Positions 45,377 through 55,963 of a stretch of 64,000 nt of DNA are shown here, piece after piece (position 1 is the first letter of the stretch; each line of letters begins with the position of its first letter). Both the position numbers and the translations under genes were made by a program. The notes below the pieces were generated by a model. It had not been told where the DNA came from, searched no databases, and saw only the letters and a program-made list of their open reading frames with translations. The stretch covers positions 2,480,001 through 2,544,000 of the forward strand of contig NC_060061.1 in the NCBI RefSeq assembly GCF_020283565.1, read 5' to 3'. The DNA is from Trifolium pratense (Eukaryota > Streptophyta > Magnoliopsida > Fabales > Fabaceae).

Positions 45377-46192
45377 AGTTTAAATGCAGTTTTACCTCTC
45401 ATGTTTTGAAAAATGCGGAATTTTACCCCCCTATTTTAAAATGCAGAATTTTACCCCCCCTATTTTATAATTTGTTGGATTTTGCCCCCCACCAAAATTC
45501 TGCACAAAATCTGCTTCTGAGCCTCAAGTTCAAAGCTCCGCACAGAACTCAATTTGGATCAATAATTCACAAAAATGATACCGAAACGACCATAATCGAG
45601 TTATCTTTCCACAGAATCAAACCCCACTAAATTTAGAGTTACAGAGAGAGATTAATTACCGTTTTAGTGAAGGTCTGTCCAATTACTAATTATGCAGAAA
45701 TCTATTTGTGATCTTCAAATTCAACATCGTCTACCGAACGCATCGTAATTCCAAATTCGACGAAATTGAAATGACAACAAGGGTAATTTCGTTAGCTTTC
45801 CATACATGTAAATAGTATTAAAAAATGAGCTACAGGGTGAGAGGCATGACAAAAATACCAGTAGTAGTTTCATACGATAATTAATTTGAACAGACCTTCA
45901 CTAAAAAGGTAATTAATCTCTCTCTGTAACTCCAAATTTAGTGGAGTTTGATTCTGTGGAAAACTAACTCGATTTCGGTCGTTTCGGTACCAGTTTAGTG
46001 AATTATTGATCCAAATTGAGTTCTGTGAGAAGCTTTGAACTTGAGGCTCAGAAGCAGATTTTGTGCAAAATTTTGGTAAGGGGCAAAATCCAACAAATTA
46101 TAAAATAGGGGGGGTAAAATTCCGCATTTTAAAATAGGGGGGGTAAAATTCCGCATTTTTCAAAACAGGAGGGGTAAAACTGCATTTAAGCC
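45377..46192. mobile_element. Mutator-like element with about 300-bp terminal inverted repeats (816 bp)
   Basis: The left arm (from 45377) and right arm (to 46192) are complementary over about 300 bp: TTAAATGCAGTTTTACC at the left, GGTAAAACTGCATTTAA at the right, then the TTTTACCCCCC repeats, GCTTCTGAGCCTCAAGTTC and TCTCTCTCTGTAACTC blocks. An exact 9-bp duplication AATTTTGAA flanks it (45368-45376 and 46193-46201). Long inverted ends plus 9-bp duplications define MULEs. The central 200 bp has no transposase. Confidence 0.88.
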
Positions 46193-46202
46193 AATTTTGA
46201 AT

Positions 46203-46550
46203 TATACGAAGTTTTTACTATTAATTAATGGTGACTAATCTCTGTCAGGATGTGGAATATTCGAGGTGAGTTATCAATTTTCAACTGAATTTACTTCATA
46301 CACAAGAGACAAAAATCGGGTATTTGACCACGTGTTTAAAGGAATCAAAATTGTTTAAGGGGCACACAATTCCCTTTCTCTACTGGCCTAGGGATAATGA
46401 TGAGTAGGGTACTATGGTACCCATCTTCGTAAGGAACAGAGGGAGTCAGAGTTTTTACCTAAGAACCATTTTCAAGATGAAAGTTTCACCTTATCGATCA
46501 ACCACTCAACATAAAAAGTTTCTTCCGAAAAGAACATGTCATTTCGGAAG
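46203..46550. other. Short unannotated stretch left of the gag-only element
   Basis: About 350 bp without a gene I can name. Read through the insertion to 53763 onward on the minus strand, it may be part of the same decayed LINE whose zinc-binding end is at 53900-54095, but no clear motif supports this. Confidence 0.3.
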
Positions 46551-47856
46551 TGTTGAAAGTACAAAAGTAAGTATGTTTTTATCGTCTCCACAGGGACTGA
46601 TGCGATATCGATGCCGTTCAACAATTAATATAATTTCAAGTAAAGGATTTCAAAGATGGTTAATTACGAAAGTTGCGAATACATAAAAATAGTAAAGATG
46701 ATTAATTTGACAGAGAGATTAAATTGCTGGGATTAGATTTCAATCACTCATTCATACATATTCCCCTAATCAGTTACACAGGTTCTAGTCATCTATCAAT
46801 ATTATCACGTATCGCTCGTCGAACGTTTCCGTGTCCAGATAACGCCGAGATATCTATTGCATCTATTAACCTCCGATGTCTCGGATCGTCAATCAATACA
46901 ATAGCATTAAGATTCGATACTCTAAGTGAATATTAAACCTAAATTTATGTCTAGAATTTAGAGTTCAATAGATATTATCCTAGTTCTTAGATTCAAAAGG
47001 CATATGTCTATAACAATTCAAATCAAAGATTAAAACAATGAAAACAAAGATAACATCAATATTGAGAGACAACTAAAACCATATATAAAACCATATCAAT
47101 AGAAACACATACTAGTAGAGTAATTTACACCTAATCCCAACAAAAGTGTCTTTAACTACTCATTACCATGATAGTTTTACACAAATAAGAAGAAAAGAGA
47201 TGAAATAACAACACCGGTTGATTTCTCAAACAGTTGGTGTGCATCCACCGCAGTTTCCTCCGTCGTTCCGAGCTTCACTCCCTGAAGCTACGCGCTAAGC
47301 TCTCCTCCCCTGTTTCTTCTAATGTTGGGCGTGTTGTTCTCTGGTGTGTGTGTGAGAATGAATTGGATGGCCGATGTGTTGCCCTTTTATAAGCCTTCAA
47401 AACTTCACACTTAAGTATAGTACCGTGCCTTGTCACTTGGTTTAAGAAACATAAGGTTCATAAAGTGGTGCCACTTGACTGCTATGCTGCCACTTGACTG
47501 CTATGTTGTTACCCATTTTCTTTTCTTACTTTCTTTGTCATTAAGAATTTGTGCCACTTGACTTAGTTAACCGCCTCTTGCTCTTGGTCTCTAGCTAAGC
47601 CACTTGTGTCTTCTTTCTTTTTCTTTTTAAAACCTGTTATATAAATATAACTAATATAATAAAATATAGTATCTATTATACATCAGGAGATATATCAATA
47701 TATTTAAGTTAATAAGTGAAAATAGCTAAAATACTAATTTGCTAGTAAAGACTAATATTTACAAATAGTTGGAGGTTTTACATCAAATGACTTATAAAAT
47801 AAGTCAATAAGTGCTTAAAATGTATAGGTAAAATCACTGAAATTTAGCACTTATCA
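46551..47856 (-). repeat. Left LTR (3' LTR) of the gag-only element
   Basis: 1306 bp, starts TGTTGAAAGTACAAAAG and ends CACTTATCA. Includes a minus-strand TATA-like CTTATAAAAGG (about 47385-47395). Confidence 0.93.
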
Positions 47857-47870
47857 ACTCTCCCCAACTT

Positions 47871-50465
47871 AGAACTTTGTTTGTCCTCAAACAAAAGTCT
47901 CAAAATATGGTTCAAACCTCATTGGTGCATGATTCAATCAAGATTTATGATCAATCAAAAACTTTGGATTTAAATCATTTCAAGTTGGCATAATTCAATG
48001 CATTGCAAGTTCAAAATCAATCATTCATAATCATCAAAGAATCAAAGCATGAATGTGAAATAGTTTCAAAATTCAAGTAAGATTTCAAACTTTCCAAATC
48101 AACAAGACAATCAACTAGAATCACAATTCTCACAAGTGTTTCAACTCAAGGGTGTAGTGTTTCTCTCAATCCAAACAATGTGTTCGCAACAAATCAATTT
48201 AAACATGCATCTCAACATAATCACAAAACATGTTATCAATCATGGATCACTAAGGTCTTTCGTAAGATTGTAATGGGGCTAGGCTACAAGAAATCATTGT
48301 TTTTCTTTGGATTCAAAAAGCCTTAAGGATAAGAGAGCATAATTCTTGAGAATTTTCATCACATTACATAAGCTATTCATCCGCTTTCACTTTTCCCATT
48401 CTTTACTTTTGGTGATTCTTTTGACACAATTTCTTTTCATTTCTTTTTGTAACACATTTTATTTGATTTTCATTTGTGTGTCAAATGACTTTCAATATTT
48501 TTCTTTTTCTTTTTCAATCACCATCTTCAACACCTCATATTTTTCAACTTCTTTTTTCTTTTTTTTTTACAAATAACCTCTTTCTCCCCAACTTGTTTTC
48601 AACCCTACTTAAACTCAATGCTCAATCATCCTAAGACAAGGGTTAAGTCATTGTTTTTCTTTATTGTGATTCAAGGGTTCAAAATCAAACAAAATTTCAA
48701 ATTTTTTGGCTTAAGGGGGGTAGCAAAGGATCACACTAACTCACAAGGTAGGTTATTTTGGCTTAAGTAGTTGCACTCAAATAGAAACATGGCCTTGATC
48801 ATTTCCATGACTTCAAACACATCAAGTAATAGCAAGATTCAGTTAAAATCAACAGAGTTAAACACAATTGTCGGCTCTCAAATATATATACAATGGAAGG
48901 TTCACACAATCTCACCCGGCTAGGTCTAAGTGATTCATAATCAATTAATCATGTTCAAAAGGAATGGATGAAATCAAATTGAATAAAGCTACTTAGTTCA
49001 AATTCATCCTATCATTCAAAGATAATCACAAAAATTTGACCTCAAACAATGCAATTTGAAAAAAATTATTCTAATCATGCATTTGAATTTGATTAATCAC
49101 AAACCTAAGCTTTTCAATTCATATGCACATGATATTCAAAAATCAAAAAATTGAACCATTTTTTTAACCATCAAACATGTTCAGACCACAAGAGAAACAT
49201 ATATTAAGATATTCACAAAAAAAAACATAAATTTGACCGAAAGCTATTAAAATAAAGTTCACAGAGTTTTGGAGAGCTTTCAGTCAATCTTTCTCTTGTC
49301 AGTTGTCTTGATCTTCTCCACTTCTTTGGTACCAACAACAGCCTGTCTCACCTCCTCCAAGTAAAATGGCCTTTCCATAGGCCATTCCTAATCAGGTATC
49401 AAATGCCTCTTTGGTGCCATCTCTGAAACAAATGTTAATATAGCAAATAACACCACACACATGTCTCTCAAGAACACAGCAGAATAGATTCAGAAACTGG
49501 TACTTTCGCTAAGCCACAGGAATTTCGCTTAGCGAAATTTACAGACAGAATGGGTGAAAAAGAATTTGCACATACTGCATTCTATGTTTCTATAACAGTT
49601 TTTAAGAAGTCAACAAGTGGTATACAGGGCACTTTCTTTACACACTTACCTTCCACATCCCTTAAGCTTAGAAAGATTTGCAATTATGAGCTTACTGAAA
49701 GTAAAGTCATGAACTTCAACAAGCAATAATGGTAAGACAACAAGTGATGACCACTAAGTTAAGATTTAACAGTTCATGTCTTTTAGGAATTGCAAACATG
49801 ATGTTCAAATAAGCAACAATGAAACACAGTTGTCACATGATTCTAATGTCAGTTCAAGATTAAGAGTTTTGTATCCATGCCTTTAAAATAACTCATGAAA
49901 GTCAAGACATAGCACAAAAGAAATTTGTCAAATTCAACTTTAAAATAGCACAAGTTAAAGCAACCAAATCAACATTCCAGCTTAGTGAAAGTAACCCTGT
50001 CATAAGTGCATATTTCCACAATCAACAAAGACCAGTTGAAGCATAATACACTTTCAAAATCTGCTTAAAGGCAGCAACCTCAAATTCATAAACATGGTGT
50101 TTCCTAGATAAGCAACAAAACTTCACAATGCCTTCAATATCAATGAAATCAGAAAATGAGATAAAGGGATAGGTGGTTTAATGTTCTAATGTGGAAGCTA
50201 TGAATGTTGCTGCTTTAAAAATTCAGAATTGCACAATTCACTTAGCCATGGAAATTTAGCTTAGCAAATGCAACACACATGACAAAAAAAAATAGAACTT
50301 TCACACCAGAAGTAATGGTTCCAATTTTTGGATCTTTTAAAACCTTTCAAAATATGCCTAAGTGCAGTAAAATTATAATTTGCAGAATTTAAATAGTAAA
50401 GATAGAAAATTGGGTTGCCTCCCAATAAGCGCTTGGTTAACGTCGGTAGCTCGACGCCTGATATG
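47871..50465. other. Coding-free interior of the gag-only element
   Basis: AT-rich sequence between gag and the 3' LTR. No pol motifs in any frame, only short accidental open frames and T-rich runs (48346-48590). Just downstream of gag a short conserved-looking GGGTTGCCTCCCAATAAGCG block (50412-50431) resembles the post-gag segment of Athila relatives. Confidence 0.6.
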
Positions 50466-52259
50466 TTAGGGTGGCCAAAACGAAACGGAAAGAACATCAT
50501 CCATAGTCTTCAATTTGTTCGGAAGGAACTCCATGAATTTGAAGTAGAGATGATGTGGAGTCCATGTCCTCCCGAGCTGATTTTGATTGAACAAGGCACG
50601 AAAGGATTCTACGACTTCATCAATTTCGGCCTTGTTAACTTTAACCCTCTCTTGGTTATTTTCTTCTTCTTTTTCAACTAATTTCTCTTTTTCTTCTCCC
50701 TCATCCTGATCTTTCACCTCAACAACAACTTTCTCTAATTTTTCATTTTCTTCAATGACTTTCTCCTCAATGACTATTTTCTTGGTAGGAGCAGGTGGGT
50801 CAGGAAGCTTTATTTTATAAGGACTATTCATACAAGTTCCTTCCTCACTAAATAATTTCTCCACATTGTGTTCAAACACCTCTTCATTTCCTTGTTCCTC
50901 TCCATTATCAACATTTGCTTTTTTTTCATTTTCATTTTCAACTAATTCTTCCTCTTTATTCTTTTCTTCTATTTCCTTCTCACTTTCTTCTTTCTCCCCC
51001 TCTGGTTTTTCTTTCAACTCAACAACATCATCTGTCTCGGTTTCTAAATTGTCACCAATCACTTTATCGCTCCTAGTTGAAATGGATTTGCAGCGTTCCT
51101 TCAGGTTAGTTTCAGTGTTGGCAGTAAATGTTCCTCCTTGCATATTAGCCATCTGACCAAGTTGATTCTCCACATTTCTCATTGCGGCATCATTGCAACT
51201 ATGGTAATGTTGGTTTTGTTGCGGAGGATACTGGTTGTAGTTCTCATACTGATGTTGCATGTTAGACGGTCCAGCACCTTGCCTCCACCCCTGGTCATAA
51301 TTTGAATTATTCCATCTCTGATAACCAGTGTTGTTCTGGTACTGTCCATGTCTCTGCTGATTTCCCATAAAGTTCACTTCCTCATTTGATGGAGGACAAT
51401 GACCTGTTGGATGGTCTCCCGTACACGGCTCACAATATGCAACTTGCTTGGCTTTACTTGATCCTTCCTGCAAGGTGATCAGTTTAGACATCTGCTTTGA
51501 AAGTTCTTCCACAGTGTTTGTAAGAAGCTTGTTCTGAGCCAACATAGCATCCGATGTATCAAGTTCAAGGATTCCTGGCTTCCTTTGTGATGGATTCATG
51601 TTGTATTCACCTTGACGATCGCTAAGTGCCATTTTTTCAATAATAGCTATTGCGTCTTCAGCACCTTTTGACATTAAGGAACCACCAGCAGCTACATCTA
51701 AGAAAAGTTTTGATTGATGTTGAAGTCCGTTGCGGAACATATGAATTTGAGTAAGATCATTGAAATCATGGTTATGGCATCTTCTCAACATAGACTTGTA
51801 CCGCTCCCATGCTTCGCAAAGTGTTTCATTGGACCCTTGGGAAAATACAACAATAGCGATCTTGGCTTCCATGAACTTACTATGTGGATAGAACCTGTTC
51901 AGAAATGTTTCCTCAAGTGCGTTCCAATCGGTCATAATCTGAGCCGGTTGGTCCAAGTACCAATCTTTTGCTTTCCCGGTCAGTGAATGAGGAAACATTC
52001 TCATGAACACATTTTCTTCTTCCGCTTCAGTTACTCCGAGCGTATCAGCGATCTCATAAAACTTGACAAGATGATTGTATGGATCCTCATGGTCTAAACC
52101 TGCAAAAGGGTTAGTATATAAGATTTGAAGGAGTCCAGGTTTTATCTCTATTTGTCTGGTATTTTTCAGAGGTCCGACAATGTGGGCTAGCCGTCTTGGG
52201 TTGTTGTGACAAGGCATTACACCACCACCTTTGTTGTTGTTATAACCATGGTCAGTCAT
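50466..52259 (-). CDS. Athila-type Gag protein
   Basis: 597-codon frame beginning about 190 bp inside the 5' LTR. The Gag core lies at about residues 45-200: PFAGLDHEDPYNHLVKFYEI, MRMFPHSLTGKAKDWYLDQP, FLNRFYPHSKF and AWERYKSMLRRCHNHD, all typical of Athila Gag. Residues about 280-300 hold a CEPCTGDHPTGHC zinc-knuckle-like motif. An asparagine/glutamine-rich region follows, then a very acidic E/K-rich stretch (about 400-560) likely to form coiled coil. It ends at SFWPP with its own stop and is not fused to pol. The full open frame suggests the protein was functional recently; it would form particles or bind RNA for an autonomous partner. Confidence 0.88.
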   Translation of the reverse strand: MTDHGYNNNKGGGVMPCHNNPRRLAHIVGPLKNTRQIEIKPGLLQILYTNPFAGLDHEDPYNHLVKFYEIADTLGVTEAEEENVFMRMFPHSLTGKAKDWYLDQPAQIMTDWNALEETFLNRFYPHSKFMEAKIAIVVFSQGSNETLCEAWERYKSMLRRCHNHDFNDLTQIHMFRNGLQHQSKLFLDVAAGGSLMSKGAEDAIAIIEKMALSDRQGEYNMNPSQRKPGILELDTSDAMLAQNKLLTNTVEELSKQMSKLITLQEGSSKAKQVAYCEPCTGDHPTGHCPPSNEEVNFMGNQQRHGQYQNNTGYQRWNNSNYDQGWRQGAGPSNMQHQYENYNQYPPQQNQHYHSCNDAAMRNVENQLGQMANMQGGTFTANTETNLKERCKSISTRSDKVIGDNLETETDDVVELKEKPEGEKEESEKEIEEKNKEEELVENENEKKANVDNGEEQGNEEVFEHNVEKLFSEEGTCMNSPYKIKLPDPPAPTKKIVIEEKVIEENEKLEKVVVEVKDQDEGEEKEKLVEKEEENNQERVKVNKAEIDEVVESFRALFNQNQLGRTWTPHHLYFKFMEFLPNKLKTMDDVLSVSFWPP

Positions 52260-52430
52260 GGTTTATGTCACTTTGGAGAATCTGAAATAGAAATAGCTAA
52301 CAAGAACTACTTTGTCTAGCAAAGAGGGGTTAGGATAAAAAAAAACACAGATTATATACAATATAAACAAATATGTACAAATACTTAAAAGAATATAAAT
52401 TGTTGCGGTACTCCAATATCTAAACGCCAG

Positions 52431-52448
52431 TCCCCGGCAACGGCGCCA
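52431..52448 (-). promoter_or_regulatory. Primer-binding site of the gag-only element
   Basis: Minus-strand TGGCGCCGTTGCCGGGGA starts three bases inside the 5' LTR. This 18-mer is the usual Athila-type primer site and is complementary to a tRNA 3' end (generally assigned to tRNA-Asp). Confidence 0.88.
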
Positions 52449-52451
52449 TTT

Positions 52452-53757
52452 TGTTGAAAGTACAAAAGTAAGTATGTTTTTATCGTCTCCACAGGGACTG
52501 ATGCGATATCGATGCCGTTCAACAATTAATATAATTTCAAGTAAAGGATTTCAAAGATGGTTAATTACGAAAGTTGCGAATACATAAAAATAGTAAAGAT
52601 GATTAATTTGACAGAGAGATTAAATTGCTGGGATTAGATTTCAATCACTCATTCATACATATTCCCCTAATCAGTTACACAGGTTCTAGTCATCTATCAA
52701 TATTATCACGTATCGCTCGTCGAACGTTTCCGTGTCCAGATAACGCCGAGATATCTATTGCATCTATTAACCTCCGATGTCTCGGATCGTCAATCAATAC
52801 AATAGCATTAAGATTCGATACTCTAAGTGAATATTAAACCTAAATTTATGTCTAGAATTTAGAGTTCAATAGATATTATCCTAGTTCTTAGATTCAAAAG
52901 GCATATGTCTATAACAATTCAAATCAAAGATTAAAACAATGAAAACAAAGATAACATCAATATTGAGAGACAACTAAAACCATATATAAAACCATATCAA
53001 TAGAAACACATACTAGTAGAGTAATTTACACCTAATCCCAACAAAAGTGTCTTTAACTACTCATTACCATGATAGTTTTACACAAATAAGAAGAAAAGAG
53101 ATGAAATAACAACACCGGTTGATTTCTCAAACAGTTGGTGTGCATCCACCGCAGTTTCCTCCGTCGTTCCGAGCTTCACTCCCTGAAGCTACGCGCTAAG
53201 CTCTCCTCCCCTGTTTCTTCTAATGTTGGGCGTGTTGTTCTCTGGTGTGTGTGTGAGAATGAATTGGATGGCCGATGTGTTGCCCTTTTATAAGCCTTCA
53301 AAACTTCACACTTAAGTATAGTACCGTGCCTTGTCACTTGGTTTAAGAAACATAAGGTTCATAAAGTGGTGCCACTTGACTGCTATGCTGCCACTTGACT
53401 GCTATGTTGTTACCCATTTTCTTTTCTTACTTTCTTTGTCATTAAGAATTTGTGCCACTTGACTTAGTTAACCGCCTCTTGCTCTTGGTCTCTAGCTAAG
53501 CCACTTGTGTCTTCTTTCTTTTTCTTTTTAAAACCTGTTATATAAATATAACTAATATAATAAAATATAGTATCTATTATACATCAGGAGATATATCAAT
53601 ATATTTAAGTTAATAAGTGAAAATAGCTAAAATACTAATTTGCTAGTAAAGACTAATATTTACAAATAGTTGGAGGTTTTACATCAAATGACTTATAAAA
53701 TAAGTCAATAAGTGCTTAAAATGTATAGGTAAAATCACTGAAATTTAGCACTTATCA
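52452..53757 (-). repeat. Right LTR (5' LTR) of the gag-only element
   Basis: 1306 bp with the same ends as the left LTR. Its outer edge (53757) is followed directly by the GGAAG target duplication. Confidence 0.93.
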
Positions 53758-53899
53758 GGAAGTTTCAGATAGTCCACACAATAGTTGATTAACATCCACC
53801 CCAGTCTATTTTTCCTACTCATACACATGCCCAAGAAAACCTCAAAACACCTAGGATACCACATGGAGACACTCACTCAACAACCAACCAACCAACTAA

Positions 53900-54095
53900 G
53901 GATATCATGCTAGACAAATGAGATTTGGTAGCAAGAACTGAACAAGTGATCAACTGACTCAAACTCTAAACCACATAAAACACAAATGTAAGCACCAACA
54001 TATGTAATGGCACCCTATCCTGAAGAAGTTTCCAAGAGAATACCGCAACTTTTAAATGGGCTCACGTTTTCCACACTTTTGGGAGTAACCATGTT
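53900..54095 (-). pseudogene. LINE zinc-binding reverse-transcriptase tail, relic
   Basis: Minus-strand frames give KVAVFSWKLLQDRVPLHM and, one frame over, CVLCGLEFESVDHLFSSC. This is the order and spacing of the zf-RVT region found after the reverse transcriptase in plant LINEs (conserved W-L-L-R-P block then C-x2-C...H-x4-C). Stops and a frameshift interrupt it. The gag-only element inserted just downstream in the same relic. Confidence 0.65.
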
Positions 54096-54521
54096 TCATC
54101 TTAAGAGAAAAACAGCTTATCAGTTGTGGACTGACGAATGACCAAGTAAACCGACTTTACTAAGAAGTAACGTAACCACTTGAATATGCTTCCAACAACA
54201 AGAATAAACTGCTACGGAGATTGGTGAGTCGTTCAAAATAAATGATCATAATCATATCCGTGGTTTATCAGATGGCGTACTCGATAACGTACTCGAAATT
54301 TTGTTTTTTTTAAAACAATTGGAATACTCCTTTGATACATGCAACCACATATCAACGTAACGGTACATATTAATTAAGCCATTTTAACTATTGGTTCTTC
54401 AGAGTACAATAGTATTAATAAGATAATTAAAGGCGACCAAAATAAAGAAATATATGATGTTTATTGGTGGGAAAAAAAGAAAAAAAAAACACAAAGAATT
54501 AGGTCATATCTTTACATAATA

Positions 54522-54809
54522 CTCCCTCCGGTCCTATATATAAGGAACACATTGAGAAAAACACACATACCAAGGAGACTTATTTTTTTATTAAAATTTC
54601 TAAAATGATATGTGTTATTCCAAAATTAACCTTGAGAATGTGTTTGTGTAATTAATGCATAACGTTGGAATATGTTGCATTTTACACAATTTAATAAGGA
54701 TATATAAGGGATTATCTATTTAATAAAGAATAAATTTAAAGAGTGTTTCTTATAAAAAAAGACAAAAAAAATTTTCCAAAGTGTTTCTTATATATAGGAC
54801 CAGAGGGAG
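54522..54809. mobile_element. Stowaway-type MITE (288 bp)
   Basis: Ends CTCCCTCCGGTCCTATATAT and, inverted, CTCCCTCTGGTCCTATATAT. TA duplications at 54520-54521 and 54810-54811. Sub-terminal AAGGAACAC / GTGTTTCTTA complementarity supports the hairpin. Confidence 0.9.
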
Positions 54810-55167
54810 TATTCAATAGTAAAACTATGCAATATTCTGAATTTTCTTTTGATCGACCTTCCATGCTACATCAACTAAAAAATTGTAACAAATCCCATAT
54901 GTTATTGTTAATTTTTTCTTAGAATAGTAAAAAATTGTAAAAAATCCCATGTGTTATTGTTAATTTCTTTTTATTATTGTAAAAAATTGTAACTTTCTTT
55001 TGATCGGCCTCCCATACTACATAGACGAAATGACAAAGCCATTGAAAATTCATACACAAAGTGGAGAGACCGATGTTCGAACTCCAATCATGGCGTCCAA
55101 CACTAGCAATTTTTTTCTTTTTAACCATTAGAATTAAGATCCTAATTATCTCCTTTCTAGTATAATA

Positions 55168-55407
55168 CTCCCTCTGTCCCAAAATATAAGGACTAATTGA
55201 CAACTGCACACATACAAATACTTAATTTTGATTACGAATATCTTTAATTGTATATTAGTACAAATTATAGAAATTTGATATTTTGAAAATTATACAAATT
55301 ATATGATAATATTTACATTTATATATTTTTATAAAAATACGATCAAAACAAGTCATACGAATAGTACATTTAGTCAAATGAGTTCTTATAAAATGAGACG
55401 GAGGGAG
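55168..55407. mobile_element. Stowaway-type MITE (240 bp)
   Basis: Ends CTCCCTCTGTCCCAAAATAT and, inverted, CTCCCTCCGTCTCATTTTAT. TA on both sides (55166-55167 and 55408-55409). It lies about 550 bp beyond the KANADI stop codon, in the 3' flank. Confidence 0.88.
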
Positions 55408-55963
55408 TAGTATTATTAATCAAAAATAGGTTCTTAACTAGACGAACCAAGTAAGAATTTGGTGTTGGAGATACTTTTATTTTCAGAGTGTTACATTGAA
55501 GTTTTGATTATTTATTACATGAAAATAGTATAGTAAGTGCAAAGAGAGATAGTATATACGCAAAATTGTAGTAATTGATAGAGCAAGAGGAAAATGATAA
55601 AACTAGTTTAACCAAAATAAAAGTTTACTATTAATTTTCTTCCCCTCCTTTATATCTCTCTTCCTTGTTCTACTACATATGCAGCTACATCATCACCTTC
55701 TCCTCACCAATAAATAAAAAATAAATACAAGAAAAAAGCTAAACAAAATTGTTCATGAACTCAGAAAATTACTTCTGAAATTATGGAACTTAGTAGAAAC
55801 TATGTAGGGCTTTTTTTTTTCTTCTTCTCCTTCACACCAATTTATATATAGCTAATACATCTCTGCATGATGAAGTTATGTCATATTGTGGATTGTAATT
55901 AAATGAATGCAAAAGTAAAATAGAGACAACTAGTTAATTAATATGGGAAACAAAGGAAATTAA

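Larger units (their letters stand above)
46551..53757 (-). mobile_element. Gag-only Athila-like LTR retrotransposon (TR-GAG type), young
   Basis: LTRs 46551-47856 and 52452-53757 are both 1306 bp, bounded TG...CA, at a constant offset of 5901 bp, and I saw no difference between them in the stretches compared. A perfect 5-bp target duplication GGAAG flanks the unit (46546-46550 and 53758-53762). The primer site TGGCGCCGTTGCCGGGGA (minus strand, 52431-52448) and a purine tract (complement of ACTCTCCCCAACTT, 47857-47870) are in place. Of the coding genes only gag is present (50466-52259); about 2.6 kb between gag and the 3' LTR has no protease, reverse transcriptase or integrase. The layout fits non-autonomous TR-GAG elements, mobilised by a relative. 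Confidence 0.92.

Noticed and set aside
46724..46936. 70-codon frame present identically at 46724 and 52625
   Set aside because: It is within both LTRs; identity reflects LTR duplication, not a conserved gene.
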